Both the position numbers and the translations under genes were made by a program. The notes beneath the pieces were generated by a model, which did no database searches, was not told where the DNA came from, and saw only the letters and a list, made by a program, of their open reading frames with translations. A DNA stretch of 64,000 bases from Roseitranquillus sp963776845. GTDB lineage: Bacteria; Pseudomonadota; Alphaproteobacteria; Rhodobacterales; Rhodobacteraceae. The stretch covers positions 1 to 64,000 of the forward strand of contig CAVZOJ010000001.1 in the NCBI GenBank assembly GCA_963776845.1, written 5' to 3'. Of the stretch, positions 44,389-53,478 are shown in pieces; the stretch's first letter is position 1, and each line of letters opens with the position of its first letter.

Positions 44389-45828
44389 ATGTCCAAGAAG
44401 ACCCTGAACACAGCGAACCTCGAAAGGCTCGGGACCGACAGACTCGCCGCCCTGGTTATGGAGCTGGTTCAGGGAAGCGCCGCCCTTCAGCGCCGGGCGA
44501 GACTGGAGCTCAGTGCCGCGCAGGGGCCGCAGGATGTGGCGGCGGACATCCGAACGCGCTTCGCCTCGCTGCGGCGTTCCAGGAGCTTCGTCGACTGGCG
44601 GAAGCAGCGGGCCCTGGTCAAGGACCTCGACGGGCTATTGCGGATGATCGAGGACATTGTCGCCCCGCATGATGCCACGGAGGCCTTCGAGTTGCTCTGG
44701 TCGTTCCTGCAACTCGCGCCATCGATCCACGAACGCACGGATGACAGCAACGTGGCGATCGGCGGTGTGATGGCCGACGCCATGGAGATTATCGGGAGAC
44801 TGTCGCCCCGGATCTCCGTGGCCAGGGAGACACTGGCGGAGCGCATCCTCGACGCCGTGCCCGGCGCCGGCTACGGCGAGTTCGACGGTATCATACCGGC
44901 GACGGCGGAGGCCCTCGGCGACGACGGGCTCGAGCATCTCAAGGGGATCACGCGCGCCTGGGCCGAGGCCCCGCCATCCGACGAGGAGCTCGAGAGATAC
45001 CGCGGCTATGGCCTGTCCTCGTCTGCCGACGAGAGCGTCCGGCGCAACAAGCATCTCACGGGATCGATAATGCTGGCCGACATCGCCGACGCGCAGGGTG
45101 ACGTTGATGCCTACATGGCCCGCTATTCGGCGGAGCAACTGACCTATGGCACCATTGCGCCCGACGTGGCGCGCAGACTGCTCGATGCCGGTCGCGTCGA
45201 CGAGGCGTTCGGCATCATCACCCGCGCCCGCGCCGCCGACGAGACGAGCGCGTTCAGGCCCTCCCGCTTCGCCATCGACGCGGTCTACGAGGAGTGCCTG
45301 GAGAAGCTGGGCAGGGTGGACGACCTGAAGACACATCTGTGGGAGACGTTCGAGCAGACCCTCAGCGCCGCAAGCCTTCGACGGTATCTCAAGCTCTTGC
45401 CCGACTTCGACGACATCGAGGCCGAAGAGAGGGCCCTCGACCTCGCCGAAACCTACCCTCACCCCGGCGGCGCGCTCGGCTTCCTGATCGATTGGCCGGC
45501 CCATGACCGTGCCGCCCGGGTAGTGCTCTCCCGCGCCGACGATCTTGACAGCAACTCCTATCACACGCTCACGAGTGCCGCTGAAGCGCTCGAGGCGAGG
45601 CATCCGCTCGCGGCGACCGTGCTGCGGCGCGCGATGATCCTGGACACGCTCACAGGCGCGAAGTCAAAACGCTACCGCTACGCCGCCCGCCACCTTGCGG
45701 CGTGTCAATCCTCAAACGCCGCAATCGACGACTACGGCGATGTTCCGACGCACACCCAATTCGACAAGGAACTCAGGCAGAAGCACGGGCGGAAGTATGG
45801 GTTCTGGCACTTTGTCGACGTATCGTAG
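44389..45828 (+). CDS. DUF6880 family protein
   Basis: 479 aa, intact, no signal or membrane segment. Starts MSKKTLNTANLERLGTDRLA and contains helical repeat-like segments (ALQRRARLELSAAQGPQDVAADIRTRFASLRRSRSFVDWRK in pieces; HPLAATVLRRAMILDTLTGAKSKRYRYAARHLAAC). The end QFDKELRQKHGRKYGFWHFV is a conserved terminus of the family. Unknown function; some relatives sit beside SWIM zinc-finger proteins. No coupled neighbour. Confidence 0.8.
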   Translation: MSKKTLNTANLERLGTDRLAALVMELVQGSAALQRRARLELSAAQGPQDVAADIRTRFASLRRSRSFVDWRKQRALVKDLDGLLRMIEDIVAPHDATEAFELLWSFLQLAPSIHERTDDSNVAIGGVMADAMEIIGRLSPRISVARETLAERILDAVPGAGYGEFDGIIPATAEALGDDGLEHLKGITRAWAEAPPSDEELERYRGYGLSSSADESVRRNKHLTGSIMLADIADAQGDVDAYMARYSAEQLTYGTIAPDVARRLLDAGRVDEAFGIITRARAADETSAFRPSRFAIDAVYEECLEKLGRVDDLKTHLWETFEQTLSAASLRRYLKLLPDFDDIEAEERALDLAETYPHPGGALGFLIDWPAHDRAARVVLSRADDLDSNSYHTLTSAAEALEARHPLAATVLRRAMILDTLTGAKSKRYRYAARHLAACQSSNAAIDDYGDVPTHTQFDKELRQKHGRKYGFWHFVDVS

Positions 45829-46278
45829 GCGGCCCAAAGCCGCCGTCGATCACAATGCTTAAATGCCGCGGTGCGGCTCGCGGCAGCGGACTTTCGCTGC
45901 AGTCGCGAAATTCCAGAGGAGGCGAGATCACACTGTGCGGACGGAGCCAACGTTCTGCCGAGCACATAACCGGGCGCTGCAGACCTGGCTCAGGCACTGT
46001 CGCATATGCGCGGCATCTTCTCGCTTCGAAAGGAGAAGCAACATCAAATCACGTCGCGTTTTCTCTGACCATGTTGAAATCCCGGGGCCGCTGCGCTAGG
46101 CCTTTTCTTGTTCAATCAATGTGCCAAATTGGCGTATCCGGTTCTTCAGGCAACAGGGCCCAAATAAGCCAACGTTGTACACCAAGATCCCGGACCTTCC
46201 GAAGCCCGAACCGATGATTTGCTCCATTTTGCTGCGCGAATGGAGGGAGAAGGCGCGAAAAATCGAGAGGACTGACCC
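45829..46278. other. Upstream region of the glycine betaine operon
   Basis: No gene. The first ~90 bases (about 45835-45915) hold a degraded dispersed repeat (ggcggcccaaagccgccgtc and tgccgcggtgcggctcgcgg). The part from 46100 is more A/T-rich and should carry the promoter; I saw no certain -35/-10 pair. GAGAGGAC precedes the proX-type ATG. Confidence 0.45.
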
Positions 46279-47256
46279 ATGAAGAAACTACCGCTTATCC
46301 TGGCCGCCGGCGCGTTCGCTGCGCCCATGGCCGCCCAAGCTCAATCCGGCAACTGCGGCGAAGTGTCGATCACCGAGATGAACTGGGCCTCTGCCCAGGT
46401 CGTGACCAGCGTCGCCTCGTTCATCATGCAGCAGGGCTACGGCTGTGAGGTCAGCGTTGTCCCGTCGGACACAATTCCTGCCGTCACTTCGGTCGCCGAG
46501 AATGGCGAGCCCGACATCGTGACGGAGCTGTGGCTGAACTCGACCGGGGACACGTACACGGAACTGAAAGACGCCGGCAAGGTCGTCGAAGCGGGGCCGG
46601 TGCTTGATCCCGGTGGCGTCGAAGGCTGGTGGATTCCCACCTATCTGGCCGAGGCACACCCGGAACTGGCCACTATCGAGGGCATCCTCGAGAATCCCGA
46701 ACTGGTCGACGGTCGTTTCTACAACTGCCCCGAGGGCTGGGGCTGCCGCGTGGTCAGCGACAACCTGTCCGCCGCGCTCGACCTGGCGGGCAACGGCATC
46801 GAGGTGTTCAACTCGGGCTCAGGTCAGGTTCTGGCCACCTCGATGGCTGACGCCGTTCTCAACGAAGAGCCCTGGTTCGGCTATTACTGGGGCCCCACGG
46901 TTCCGCTTGGCAAGTATGACATGACCAAGGTGGACCTCGGTGAGGTCAACGACGAAATCCACAGCGGCAACCAGAATGCGGACAACGATAACCCGGGCGT
47001 GTCAGACTTTCCGGCGGCGCCGATCGTGACCGCCACCACCACCACCTTCCAGCAAAGCAACCCGGAGGTTTTCGAATTCCTGCAGAACATGACCTTCAAG
47101 ACCGAGGACATGAGCAGTGTGCTGGCCTGGAAGGACGAGAACAACGCATCGGCTGACGAGGCCGCAGTGTACTTCCTGACCAACTACCAGGACCAGTGGT
47201 CGAATTGGCTGAGCGAAGCGGCACGCGAGAACCTCTCTGCGTTGCTCAACCAGTAA
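46279..47256 (+). CDS. Glycine betaine/proline ABC transporter substrate-binding protein
   Basis: 325 aa. Signal peptide KLPLILAAGAFAAPMAAQAQ. OpuAC-type fold: ITEMNWASAQVVTSVASFIMQQ, GEPDIVTELWLNSTGDTY, PGGVEGWWIPTYLAEAHPEL with the tryptophans that cage quaternary ammonium, FNSGSGQVLATSMADAVL, WFGYYWGPTVPLGKYDM. Periplasmic receptor of a type I importer, with the permease and ATPase directly downstream. Binds glycine betaine, proline betaine or choline; the exact ligand cannot be told. Confidence 0.92.
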   Translation: MKKLPLILAAGAFAAPMAAQAQSGNCGEVSITEMNWASAQVVTSVASFIMQQGYGCEVSVVPSDTIPAVTSVAENGEPDIVTELWLNSTGDTYTELKDAGKVVEAGPVLDPGGVEGWWIPTYLAEAHPELATIEGILENPELVDGRFYNCPEGWGCRVVSDNLSAALDLAGNGIEVFNSGSGQVLATSMADAVLNEEPWFGYYWGPTVPLGKYDMTKVDLGEVNDEIHSGNQNADNDNPGVSDFPAAPIVTATTTTFQQSNPEVFEFLQNMTFKTEDMSSVLAWKDENNASADEAAVYFLTNYQDQWSNWLSEAARENLSALLNQ

Positions 47257-47270
47257 CGCGTTCGACGATG

Positions 47271-47306
47271 AAGGCGGGGCCGACACAGCGTCGGCCCCGC
47301 CTTCTT
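47271..47306 (+). terminator. Strong rho-independent terminator after the binding-protein gene
   Basis: AAGGCGGGGCCGAC, loop acagc, GTCGGCCCCGCCTT, then CTTT: 14-base perfect stem. It lies between the binding-protein gene and the permease, so it probably reduces transcription of the downstream genes and raises the binding protein's share. Confidence 0.85.
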
Positions 47307-47355
47307 TATGCGCCTCAGGGACCGAACCCGGCCGAGCGATGATGGGGATGAGAAC

Positions 47356-48390
47356 ATGGCAACTTATGACTTCGTTTTCCGGGCCCTGGGGCTAGAGGAG
47401 TGGTGCGAGGCCGATGCCGGTGCCGCCGCGCCGATGTCCATGAATGCGCTCGTCGCGCAGACCTCCGGCGAGGAGGTGTCGACATCGATATGGGACCTGC
47501 CATTCCCGTCGATGGACGCCCTCAACGAGGCGTGCGCGGCCTTTCCGCAATCGCGTAACGTGACATTGGGGCTGGAGAACGGTTTCCTCGCGGTGAAGGA
47601 TTCGATCAGCGTGGTCCTCGACCCGATCACGCAGCCGTTGTCATGGATGCTGGAGGGCTCGCTCTATGCGATCCTGAACACGCCCTGGTGGATCGTGATT
47701 CCGCTGCTGCTGGCTGTCGTCTGGATGGTCTCAAAGTCTTGGGGCCTGCTGGTCTTCGTGGCACTCAGCATCGGTGGCCTCGCCTTCATCGACTACTACA
47801 GCTACGCGATGCAGACGCTGGCGATCATCATGGTCTGCGCCTTCCTGTGCGTGTTGCTGGGGGTGCCCATAGGCATCGCCATGTCACGGTCAGACAGAAT
47901 GCGCGCGGGGACAATACCGATCCTGGACATGCTCCAGACCCTGCCGCCTTTCGTCTACCTGATTCCGCTGATCTTCCTGTTCTCGGTGACCGAGCCCAAG
48001 CTCTACGGGATCGCGATCATCCTCTACGCCATCGTGCCGGTGATCCGCCTGACCGACCTCGGCATCCGAATGGTGGACGAATCGGTGATCGAGGCGGCCG
48101 AAGCCTTCGGCATGACCGACCGGCAAAAGCTTTATGGTGTGCAGATTCCGCTGGCGTTGCCCAACATCATGGCCGGCGTGAACCAGACCATCATGATGAG
48201 CCTCGCCATGGTCGTCATCGCCTCGCTGGTCTCGGCCCCGGGTCTCGGCGTTCTGGTGCTGCGCGGCATCAACAACCTCGAACTGGGCGTCGGTCTTGTC
48301 TCGGGCCTGGGCATCGTGCTGCTGGCGGTCATGCTCGACCGCACGACGAAAGCGGCCCTCGACCGCATCAACGCTGCGCAGAAGGGCTGA
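47356..48390 (+). CDS. Glycine betaine ABC transporter permease (ProW type)
   Basis: 344 aa from ATG 47356. An N-terminal ~95-residue polar region precedes the helices, as in ProW-type permeases. Core helices include AILNTPWWIVIPLLLAVVWMV and TLAIIMVCAFLCVLLGVPIGIAM. The EAA loop EAAEAFGMTDRQKLYGVQIPLALPNIMAG contacts the ATPase. Three bases separate it from the ATPase gene. Confidence 0.93.
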   Translation: MATYDFVFRALGLEEWCEADAGAAAPMSMNALVAQTSGEEVSTSIWDLPFPSMDALNEACAAFPQSRNVTLGLENGFLAVKDSISVVLDPITQPLSWMLEGSLYAILNTPWWIVIPLLLAVVWMVSKSWGLLVFVALSIGGLAFIDYYSYAMQTLAIIMVCAFLCVLLGVPIGIAMSRSDRMRAGTIPILDMLQTLPPFVYLIPLIFLFSVTEPKLYGIAIILYAIVPVIRLTDLGIRMVDESVIEAAEAFGMTDRQKLYGVQIPLALPNIMAGVNQTIMMSLAMVVIASLVSAPGLGVLVLRGINNLELGVGLVSGLGIVLLAVMLDRTTKAALDRINAAQKG

Positions 48391-48393
48391 CCC

Positions 48394-49464
48394 ATGGGTG
48401 CATCCGAGAAGAAAACCAAGATCGCGATCCGCGACCTCTACAAGATCTTCGGGTCCGACCCCGCCAGCGTGCTGGACGAGGTCAGGGCCGGCATGGGCAA
48501 GGAGCAACTGCTGGAGACCCATCGGCATGTCCTCGGCCTCAACAACATTAACGTCGATATCAAGGAGGGCGACATCACGGTCATGATGGGGCTTTCGGGG
48601 TCGGGCAAGTCGACGCTGATCCGCCACCTCAACCGCCTCATCGAACCGACCGCGGGCGAGGTCGACCTCGACGGCGTGAACGTCGTCGACCTCAGCGAAA
48701 AAGAGCTGCGCCGCGTGCGCCGCGAAGAAATGTCGATGGTGTTCCAGCACTTCGCTCTGCTGCCCCACCGCACCGTCCTGGAAAATGCAGGGATGGCGCT
48801 CCACACGCGCGGCGTGCCCCGGGCCGAATACGAGAGCGAGGCCAGCAAGTGGCTGGACCGCGTCGGCCTGCATGGGGTGGGAGATCAGTTCCCGCACCAG
48901 CTGTCGGGAGGCATGCAGCAGCGCGTGGGCATTGCCCGGGCGCTGGCCTCGAACTCGCCGGTGATGCTTATGGACGAGGCTTTCTCGGCGCTCGACCCGC
49001 TTATCCGGACCGACATGCAAGACCTGCTGCTGGAGTTGCAGGCCGAATTGAAGAAGACCGTGGTCTTCATCAGCCACGACCTGGACGAGGCGCTCAAGCT
49101 GGCAGACCACCTGGTGATCCTGAAGGACGGCTACGTCGTCCAGCAGGGAGAACCGCAGGATATCCTGATGCGGCCCAACGACCCCTACATCGTGGACTTC
49201 ATTTCCGACATCAATCGCGCCCGCGTCCTGCGCGTACGTTCGGTGATGGAGAAGACGGATCACCGCCCCGAGACCGCAGCGGGAGAAGTCGACTGGGATG
49301 ACAACCTCGAATCCGTGATCGCGCGGTCCGAGGGGCAGACAGATCTAACCTATTGCGTGATGCGCGACGGCAAGCAGGTGGGAATCCTGAAGATGACCGA
49401 ACTGGTCAAGGCACTTGTCCCGACGGCGGCGGCTGAGGACGGGCTGCGCTCCAGCGCGGCCTGA
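48394..49464 (+). CDS. Glycine betaine ABC transporter ATP-binding protein (ProV type)
   Basis: 356 aa. Walker A GLSGSGKST, Q-loop MVFQHFALLPH, signature LSGGMQQRVGIARAL, Walker B VMLMDEAFSALDP, H-loop FISHDLDEAL. The N-terminal extension IRDLYKIFGSDPASVLDEV and the C-terminal ~90 residues after ISDINRARVLR are the parts typical of QAT-family ATPases; a single degenerate CBS-like segment (CVMRDGKQVGILKM) is visible. Last gene of the operon. Confidence 0.93.
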   Translation: MGASEKKTKIAIRDLYKIFGSDPASVLDEVRAGMGKEQLLETHRHVLGLNNINVDIKEGDITVMMGLSGSGKSTLIRHLNRLIEPTAGEVDLDGVNVVDLSEKELRRVRREEMSMVFQHFALLPHRTVLENAGMALHTRGVPRAEYESEASKWLDRVGLHGVGDQFPHQLSGGMQQRVGIARALASNSPVMLMDEAFSALDPLIRTDMQDLLLELQAELKKTVVFISHDLDEALKLADHLVILKDGYVVQQGEPQDILMRPNDPYIVDFISDINRARVLRVRSVMEKTDHRPETAAGEVDWDDNLESVIARSEGQTDLTYCVMRDGKQVGILKMTELVKALVPTAAAEDGLRSSAA

Positions 49465-49489
49465 GCGCGCCACGCAGACCTTTTGGGGG

Positions 49490-49565
49490 AGAGGGCAATC
49501 ATCCGCTTTCTCAGCAGCAATGGCTTTCCATTTCGCGCCCGCAGCGAAGTCCGTTTCCCGCCCTC
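49490..49565 (+). repeat. Dispersed intergenic repeat, copy 6
   Basis: Reads cagcagcaatggctttccat followed by ttcgcgcccgcagcgaag. Closest to the end of copy 1 (5070-5105). Lies in the 195-base gap after the transporter. Confidence 0.45.
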
Positions 49566-49659
49566 CGCGCCGAAGGAAGGCCGAAGCGCTGCTCAAGCCG
49601 AATTCTGGAACGCGGCGGATGACAGCCCGCTCTTGCTATCGATTTGCGAGCGCAGGACG

Positions 49660-50100
49660 TCCGGCGGAATCGCCGGGCAGGGCGAAGGGCTCACGCTGGC
49701 GGTGAACTCGGCGGCGCGGGCGGATCGGGGAAAGGAGCTGATCCTCGAGGAGCTCGGTGATCTTCTGAAGCCGCCACTGACTGGCCTCCGGACGGTCGAT
49801 CAGTTGATGGCCGAGCCCCGCACGGCGCCGCAAGCCCAAGCGATACCCCCTGACATTGCGCGGAAGATCGCGCACGAGCATCTCGACCGGCATTACCGCG
49901 ACGCGTTGGATCAACCGATTCCGGCGCTTGGCAACAAGACTTCCCGCCAGGCCGTCCGCAGCGCTGCGGGCCGGCGGAAGGTCGTCGAGTGGCTGAAGCT
50001 GATCGAAAATCGTAGCGCGAGCCAGACCGGCTCCCCGCTCGCCGAATAGGACTTCGGCTGGATGTGGGTCGAGCTCGGGCTGTCAGACGACCGCATCTGA
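49660..50100 (+). pseudogene. C-terminal fragment of an uncharacterised conserved protein, amber-interrupted
   Basis: Reads LILEELGDLLKPPLTGLRTVDQLMAE, IARKIAHEHLDRHYRDALDQPIPALGNKTSRQAVRSAAGRRKVVEWLKLIEN in pieces, then TAG at 50047, and in the same frame DFGWMWVELGLSD to TGA at 50100. The block H-Y-R-x3-L-D-x-P-I-P-A-L-G and the ending Y-D-F-G-W-M-W are a conserved terminus of large uncharacterised proteins (sometimes with SEC-C motifs); here the Tyr codon before DFGWMW is TAG. The N-terminus is missing. Confidence 0.5.
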
Positions 50101-50216
50101 CGCCCAAGTTTACTGGAGGTCGCGGCCCAGAGCAGGACTTCCTGCGTCACCGCCGGCCGCTGCGCGGCGGCGCTGGTTGCGGCTGTTCGTGCGCAGTGCA
50201 GCGAGATCGTGCCTAT

Positions 50217-51665
50217 TCAGCGGTAGACAATGTCGACGCGGTCGAAGGCTGCGTTCGTGTGGTCCTCTCGGAAAAACGTGTGATCAGACTTCAGCCGGTC
50301 CGCCGCCTCTTCGGTGAAGCGCATGATGTCCGCGATGAAAAGGTCGCGCGGGCTCGCCGCCGCGACGATGGCGGGTTCGACGTCGTAGTCGATCTCGCCC
50401 AGGTCGTCGGACAGAGCATGCGCCTGCGCCAGTGCGGCGCCGCAGACGCGGACGTAGTCCCTCCAAGTCTTGCCGCTCAGCTCGCCGAGGTCGATGTCGT
50501 CGCGGAAGGGCGCCCGCTCGCGGGTCATGAAGCTCTCGCCGTCGATCTCCACGGCGCCGTAGAAGACGTCGCCGTGCGCGAGCTGCACCGTTTGACCGTG
50601 GAGGATCCGGTCGGCCTTGTCGCCCGCTTGGAAGTCCGAGGGCGGCGTCAGGCCCTCGAGCGCGGACCGGCGCGCGCGCTTGAACTCGATGATGAGGTCG
50701 TCGGTGGCATCCTTCGACCGCCCCTTGATGAGCACGTAGTAGCGCGGCAGGCCGAGGGAGGCGGTGCCCTGTCCGTGGCGGACGCAGACGTTCTTGACGC
50801 GCAGCTCGCCGGCGCGGTCCGGCACGTCGATGCCCTTGTCCTTCGCGAGGCGCTTCAGCGCCTTCTGGAACTTCCCGATCTCGCTTGAGAGGGGCTGCAG
50901 CTCGTCGTCCGGGCGGAAGCCGCGCCCGGAGGGCTTGAGGTAGTCGTCCCAGAGCCACTCGCGCCGCTCCTCCCAGACCTCCTTAAAGAGGCGGCGGATC
51001 ACCTAAGGCGAGTTGTCCATCCGGTAGGCGTCGTTCTTCTCGGTCGCCCGCTCGGCATAGGCCTGCATCGCGTCGAGATAGCCCGCGATGAAGGCGCGCA
51101 CGAGCTTGCGGCGCTTCTTGCGCTTCATGCCGGCCACCTGGCGCGCGGCGATCCAGAAGCCGACGGCGCCGCGCTTCAGGTCCCAGGTGAAGGGGGCGTA
51201 GTTCGTCTCGTCGAAGTCGTTAACGCCGAAGATCGGCGCCCCGTTCTCGTCCGGCATGATGCCGAAGTTCTCAGGATGCACGTCGCCCAGGGCCATGACC
51301 GTCGGCATGTGCGCGTATTGCCCCACCATGTCGCGGTAGAACAGAAGCGCGGTGCCCCGGAAGGACTTGAAGATGTCACCCGCCAACGCGTCGAACTTCT
51401 CCCTCGCGCCGTAGGAGCGTTGCGCGATCCTCGCGGCATGATCCTCGCGCAGCGTCGAGCGAACGTGCTCGCGCCGGGCCTGTTCGGTGAGCAGGACCGG
51501 AGGCACGACCTGCTCGCCCGCGGCGATGCGACGGGCGAGATCCCGCAGGCTCTCGACTCTCCCCTCCGCCACTTTCGACGGGCTCGCGCCGGCCGCATGA
51601 TCGTTGCCCGACGCTGTGGTACGCTTCGCAGCCACGTCTCGGCTTCCATCGGTTGACTGACGCAA
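50217..51665 (-). pseudogene. DUF2252 family protein, split by an in-frame TAG
   Basis: 482 codons in one frame, usual family length. LRDLARRIAAGEQVVPPVL, LYRDMVGQYAHMP-like (FYRDMVGQYAHMP), ALGDVHPENFGIMPDENGAPIFGVNDFDET hold the kinase-like DxHxxN and DFD motifs. After RMDNSP a TAG (51005-51003) interrupts; the same frame continues VIRRLFKEVWEERREWLWDDYLKP to QLAHGDVFYGAVEIDGESF and a stop at 50217. Either an amber mutation in one gene or a split with restart at the GTG that follows directly. Fold resembles aminoglycoside phosphotransferase-like kinases. Confidence 0.85.
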
Positions 51666-51976
51666 CGCCAGCTATGCCAAGCTGTTCGTAGGCTCCGACC
51701 CAAGAAGCAAGAAGTCGATGACAGCGGAGGATCCCCGAGCCTTCGCGGCGACGAAGGAGCAGACGGGGGGCACCACGAACTCATTGAAGCTATAAGCGAG
51801 GTCGGCCCAGCGCTGCCGCTGGCCGCCGCGAGCGAGTGCCGCGCTGCCGCATTGTTCTCGGACATTCGTGCCGGGTGCAGCGGTGCCGGCCTCGACGTCG
51901 AAGCGATGAGAACGCTGCCCGCATGATGCCTGTCGAAAGACGCACTCGAAGTGACTCGTAGCGATCAGCCGTATTA
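51666..51976. other. Intergenic region left of the IS5-family element
   Basis: No gene. Contains a dispersed repeat (51790-51895) and ends with the GTATTA duplication at the IS junction. Confidence 0.55.
51790..51895 (+). repeat. Dispersed intergenic repeat, copy 7
   Basis: Core gccgcattgttctcggacat followed by tcgtgccgggtgcagcggtg; 36 of about 40 bases around the core agree with copy 4 by eye, more weakly upstream (gaggtcggcccagcgctg against agacggcccaaagcttcc). Confidence 0.65.
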
Positions 51977-53462
51977 GTTCAGCCTGAACAAAGCGGATGT
52001 CTCTGATTTCGCACGATAAGGCGCAATTTCTCGTGGCTCCTGATTGCAGGTATTCGTAGAATTCCGGCGGGAACCCTGCGATTTCGGATGCGCCGATGAA
52101 ACCGAAGACCCGCCACCCCGAACAGGATGATCTGCTGCGGCCGCGCCTGGTCGACCTGATCGACATGCGCCACGAGCTGGTGAAGCTCGAGGCGCTGATC
52201 GACTGGGAGTTCTTCGAGCGGGAGTGGGCAGGGTTCTTCCCGTCCGGCAAAGGGCGACCGGCGACGTCGCCGCGGCTGGTGGCGGGGCTGCTCTATCTCC
52301 AGCACGCGTTCGCCCTGTCGGACGAGGCGGTGGTCGCGCGGTGGGTCGAGAACCCGTACTACCAGCATTTCTGCGGTGAGACTTTCTTTCAGCATCGTCC
52401 GCCGATCGATCCGTCCTCGCTCACCCGCTGGCGCCAGCGCATCGGCGAAGAAGGTGTGGAGTGGCTGCTGACCGCGACGATCGAGGCCGGTCGCGCCTCG
52501 GGAACGGTCAAGGACCAGAGCATCGAGAGGGTGTCGGTCGACACCACGGTCATGGAGAAGAACATCGCCCACCCGACCGACGCCCGGCTCTACGAGACGG
52601 CGCGGCGGAAGCTGGTGGCGCTCGCCGCCGAGGCCGGGATCGAGCTGCGGCAGAGCTATGCGCGCCTGGCGCCGCGGCTGGCGGCGAAGGCCGGCAGGTA
52701 CGCCCACGCCCGTCAGTTCAAGCGGATGCGCAAGGCGCTGCGCACGCTCAAGGGCTACACCGGCCGGGTCATGCGCGATCTCCGCCGCCGGCTCGAGGAC
52801 ATCCCGGAAGGGCCGCTGCGGGAGCGCATCCTCGACATGCTGGTCCTGACTTCGCGGCTCTTGCACCAGCAGCCGAAGGACAAGAACAAGCTCTACAGCC
52901 TGCACGAGCCGGAGGTCGACTGCATCTCCAAGGGCAAGGCGCGGGTGCGATACGAGTTCGGCACCAAGGTCAGCGTCGCCGCCACCACCCGCGAGGGCTT
53001 CCTCGTCGGCATGCGGGCGCTGCCGGGCAACCCCTACGACGGCCACACCCTCGCCGAGGCTCTCGAGCAGGTCGAGGTGCTGACCGATCGCCGCCCGTCC
53101 CTCGCCGTCGTCGACCGCGGCTATCGCGGGCACGGCGTCGAGACCACGCGCGTGCTGCTCAGCGGCACCCGCAGGGGGCTTACGCCGCCGCTCGCCAAGC
53201 TCCTGCGCCGCCGCAGCGCCATCGAGCCGGAGATCGGCCACATGAAGACCGACGGGCGGCTGACGCGCTGCCCGCTGAAGGGAACCACCGGCGACGCGCT
53301 CTTCGCCGTCCTCTGCGCCTGCGGCCACAACCTCCGCAAGATCCTCGCCCACCTGAGGGCCTTTTGGGCCCTCCTGATCGCCGCCATTCTCGGCGCGCTC
53401 AGACCCGACTGCACCCCCAAGGACAGTGTTGCCGCCGCCTAATCGGATTGTTCAGGCTGAAC
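51977..53462 (+). mobile_element. IS5-family insertion sequence, complete
   Basis: 1486 bases. Terminal inverted repeats begin GTTCAGCCTGAACAA at the left and end TTGTTCAGGCTGAAC at the right, perfect over 15 bases. GTATTA flanks both ends (51971-51976 and 53463-53468) as a 6-base target duplication. One intact transposase gene fills the element. It is the only intact mobile element in the window and presumably the most recent. Confidence 0.9.
52096..53442 (+). CDS. IS5-family DDE transposase
   Basis: 448 aa, intact. N-terminal helix-turn-helix/DUF772-like part (SPRLVAGLLYLQHAFALSDEAVVARWVENPYYQHFCGE in pieces), then the DDE catalytic region: RVSVDTTVMEKNI (first Asp), SLAVVDRGYRGHG (second Asp), RRSAIEPEIGHMKTDGRL (catalytic Glu in the Y-x2-R-x3-E/x6-K-type region). 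C-terminal FAVLCACGHNLRKIL is the family ending. The gene starts 119 bases inside the element. Confidence 0.92.
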   Translation: MKPKTRHPEQDDLLRPRLVDLIDMRHELVKLEALIDWEFFEREWAGFFPSGKGRPATSPRLVAGLLYLQHAFALSDEAVVARWVENPYYQHFCGETFFQHRPPIDPSSLTRWRQRIGEEGVEWLLTATIEAGRASGTVKDQSIERVSVDTTVMEKNIAHPTDARLYETARRKLVALAAEAGIELRQSYARLAPRLAAKAGRYAHARQFKRMRKALRTLKGYTGRVMRDLRRRLEDIPEGPLRERILDMLVLTSRLLHQQPKDKNKLYSLHEPEVDCISKGKARVRYEFGTKVSVAATTREGFLVGMRALPGNPYDGHTLAEALEQVEVLTDRRPSLAVVDRGYRGHGVETTRVLLSGTRRGLTPPLAKLLRRRSAIEPEIGHMKTDGRLTRCPLKGTTGDALFAVLCACGHNLRKILAHLRAFWALLIAAILGALRPDCTPKDSVAAA

Positions 53463-53478
53463 GTATTAGTCTGGTCGC

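Noticed and set aside
50047..51005. Recoding of TAG (amber suppression or pyrrolysine-like)
   Set aside because: Only three TAGs, in genes that are otherwise partly decayed, and intact genes nearby use TAG rarely but normally as stop. Point mutation or read error is simpler.
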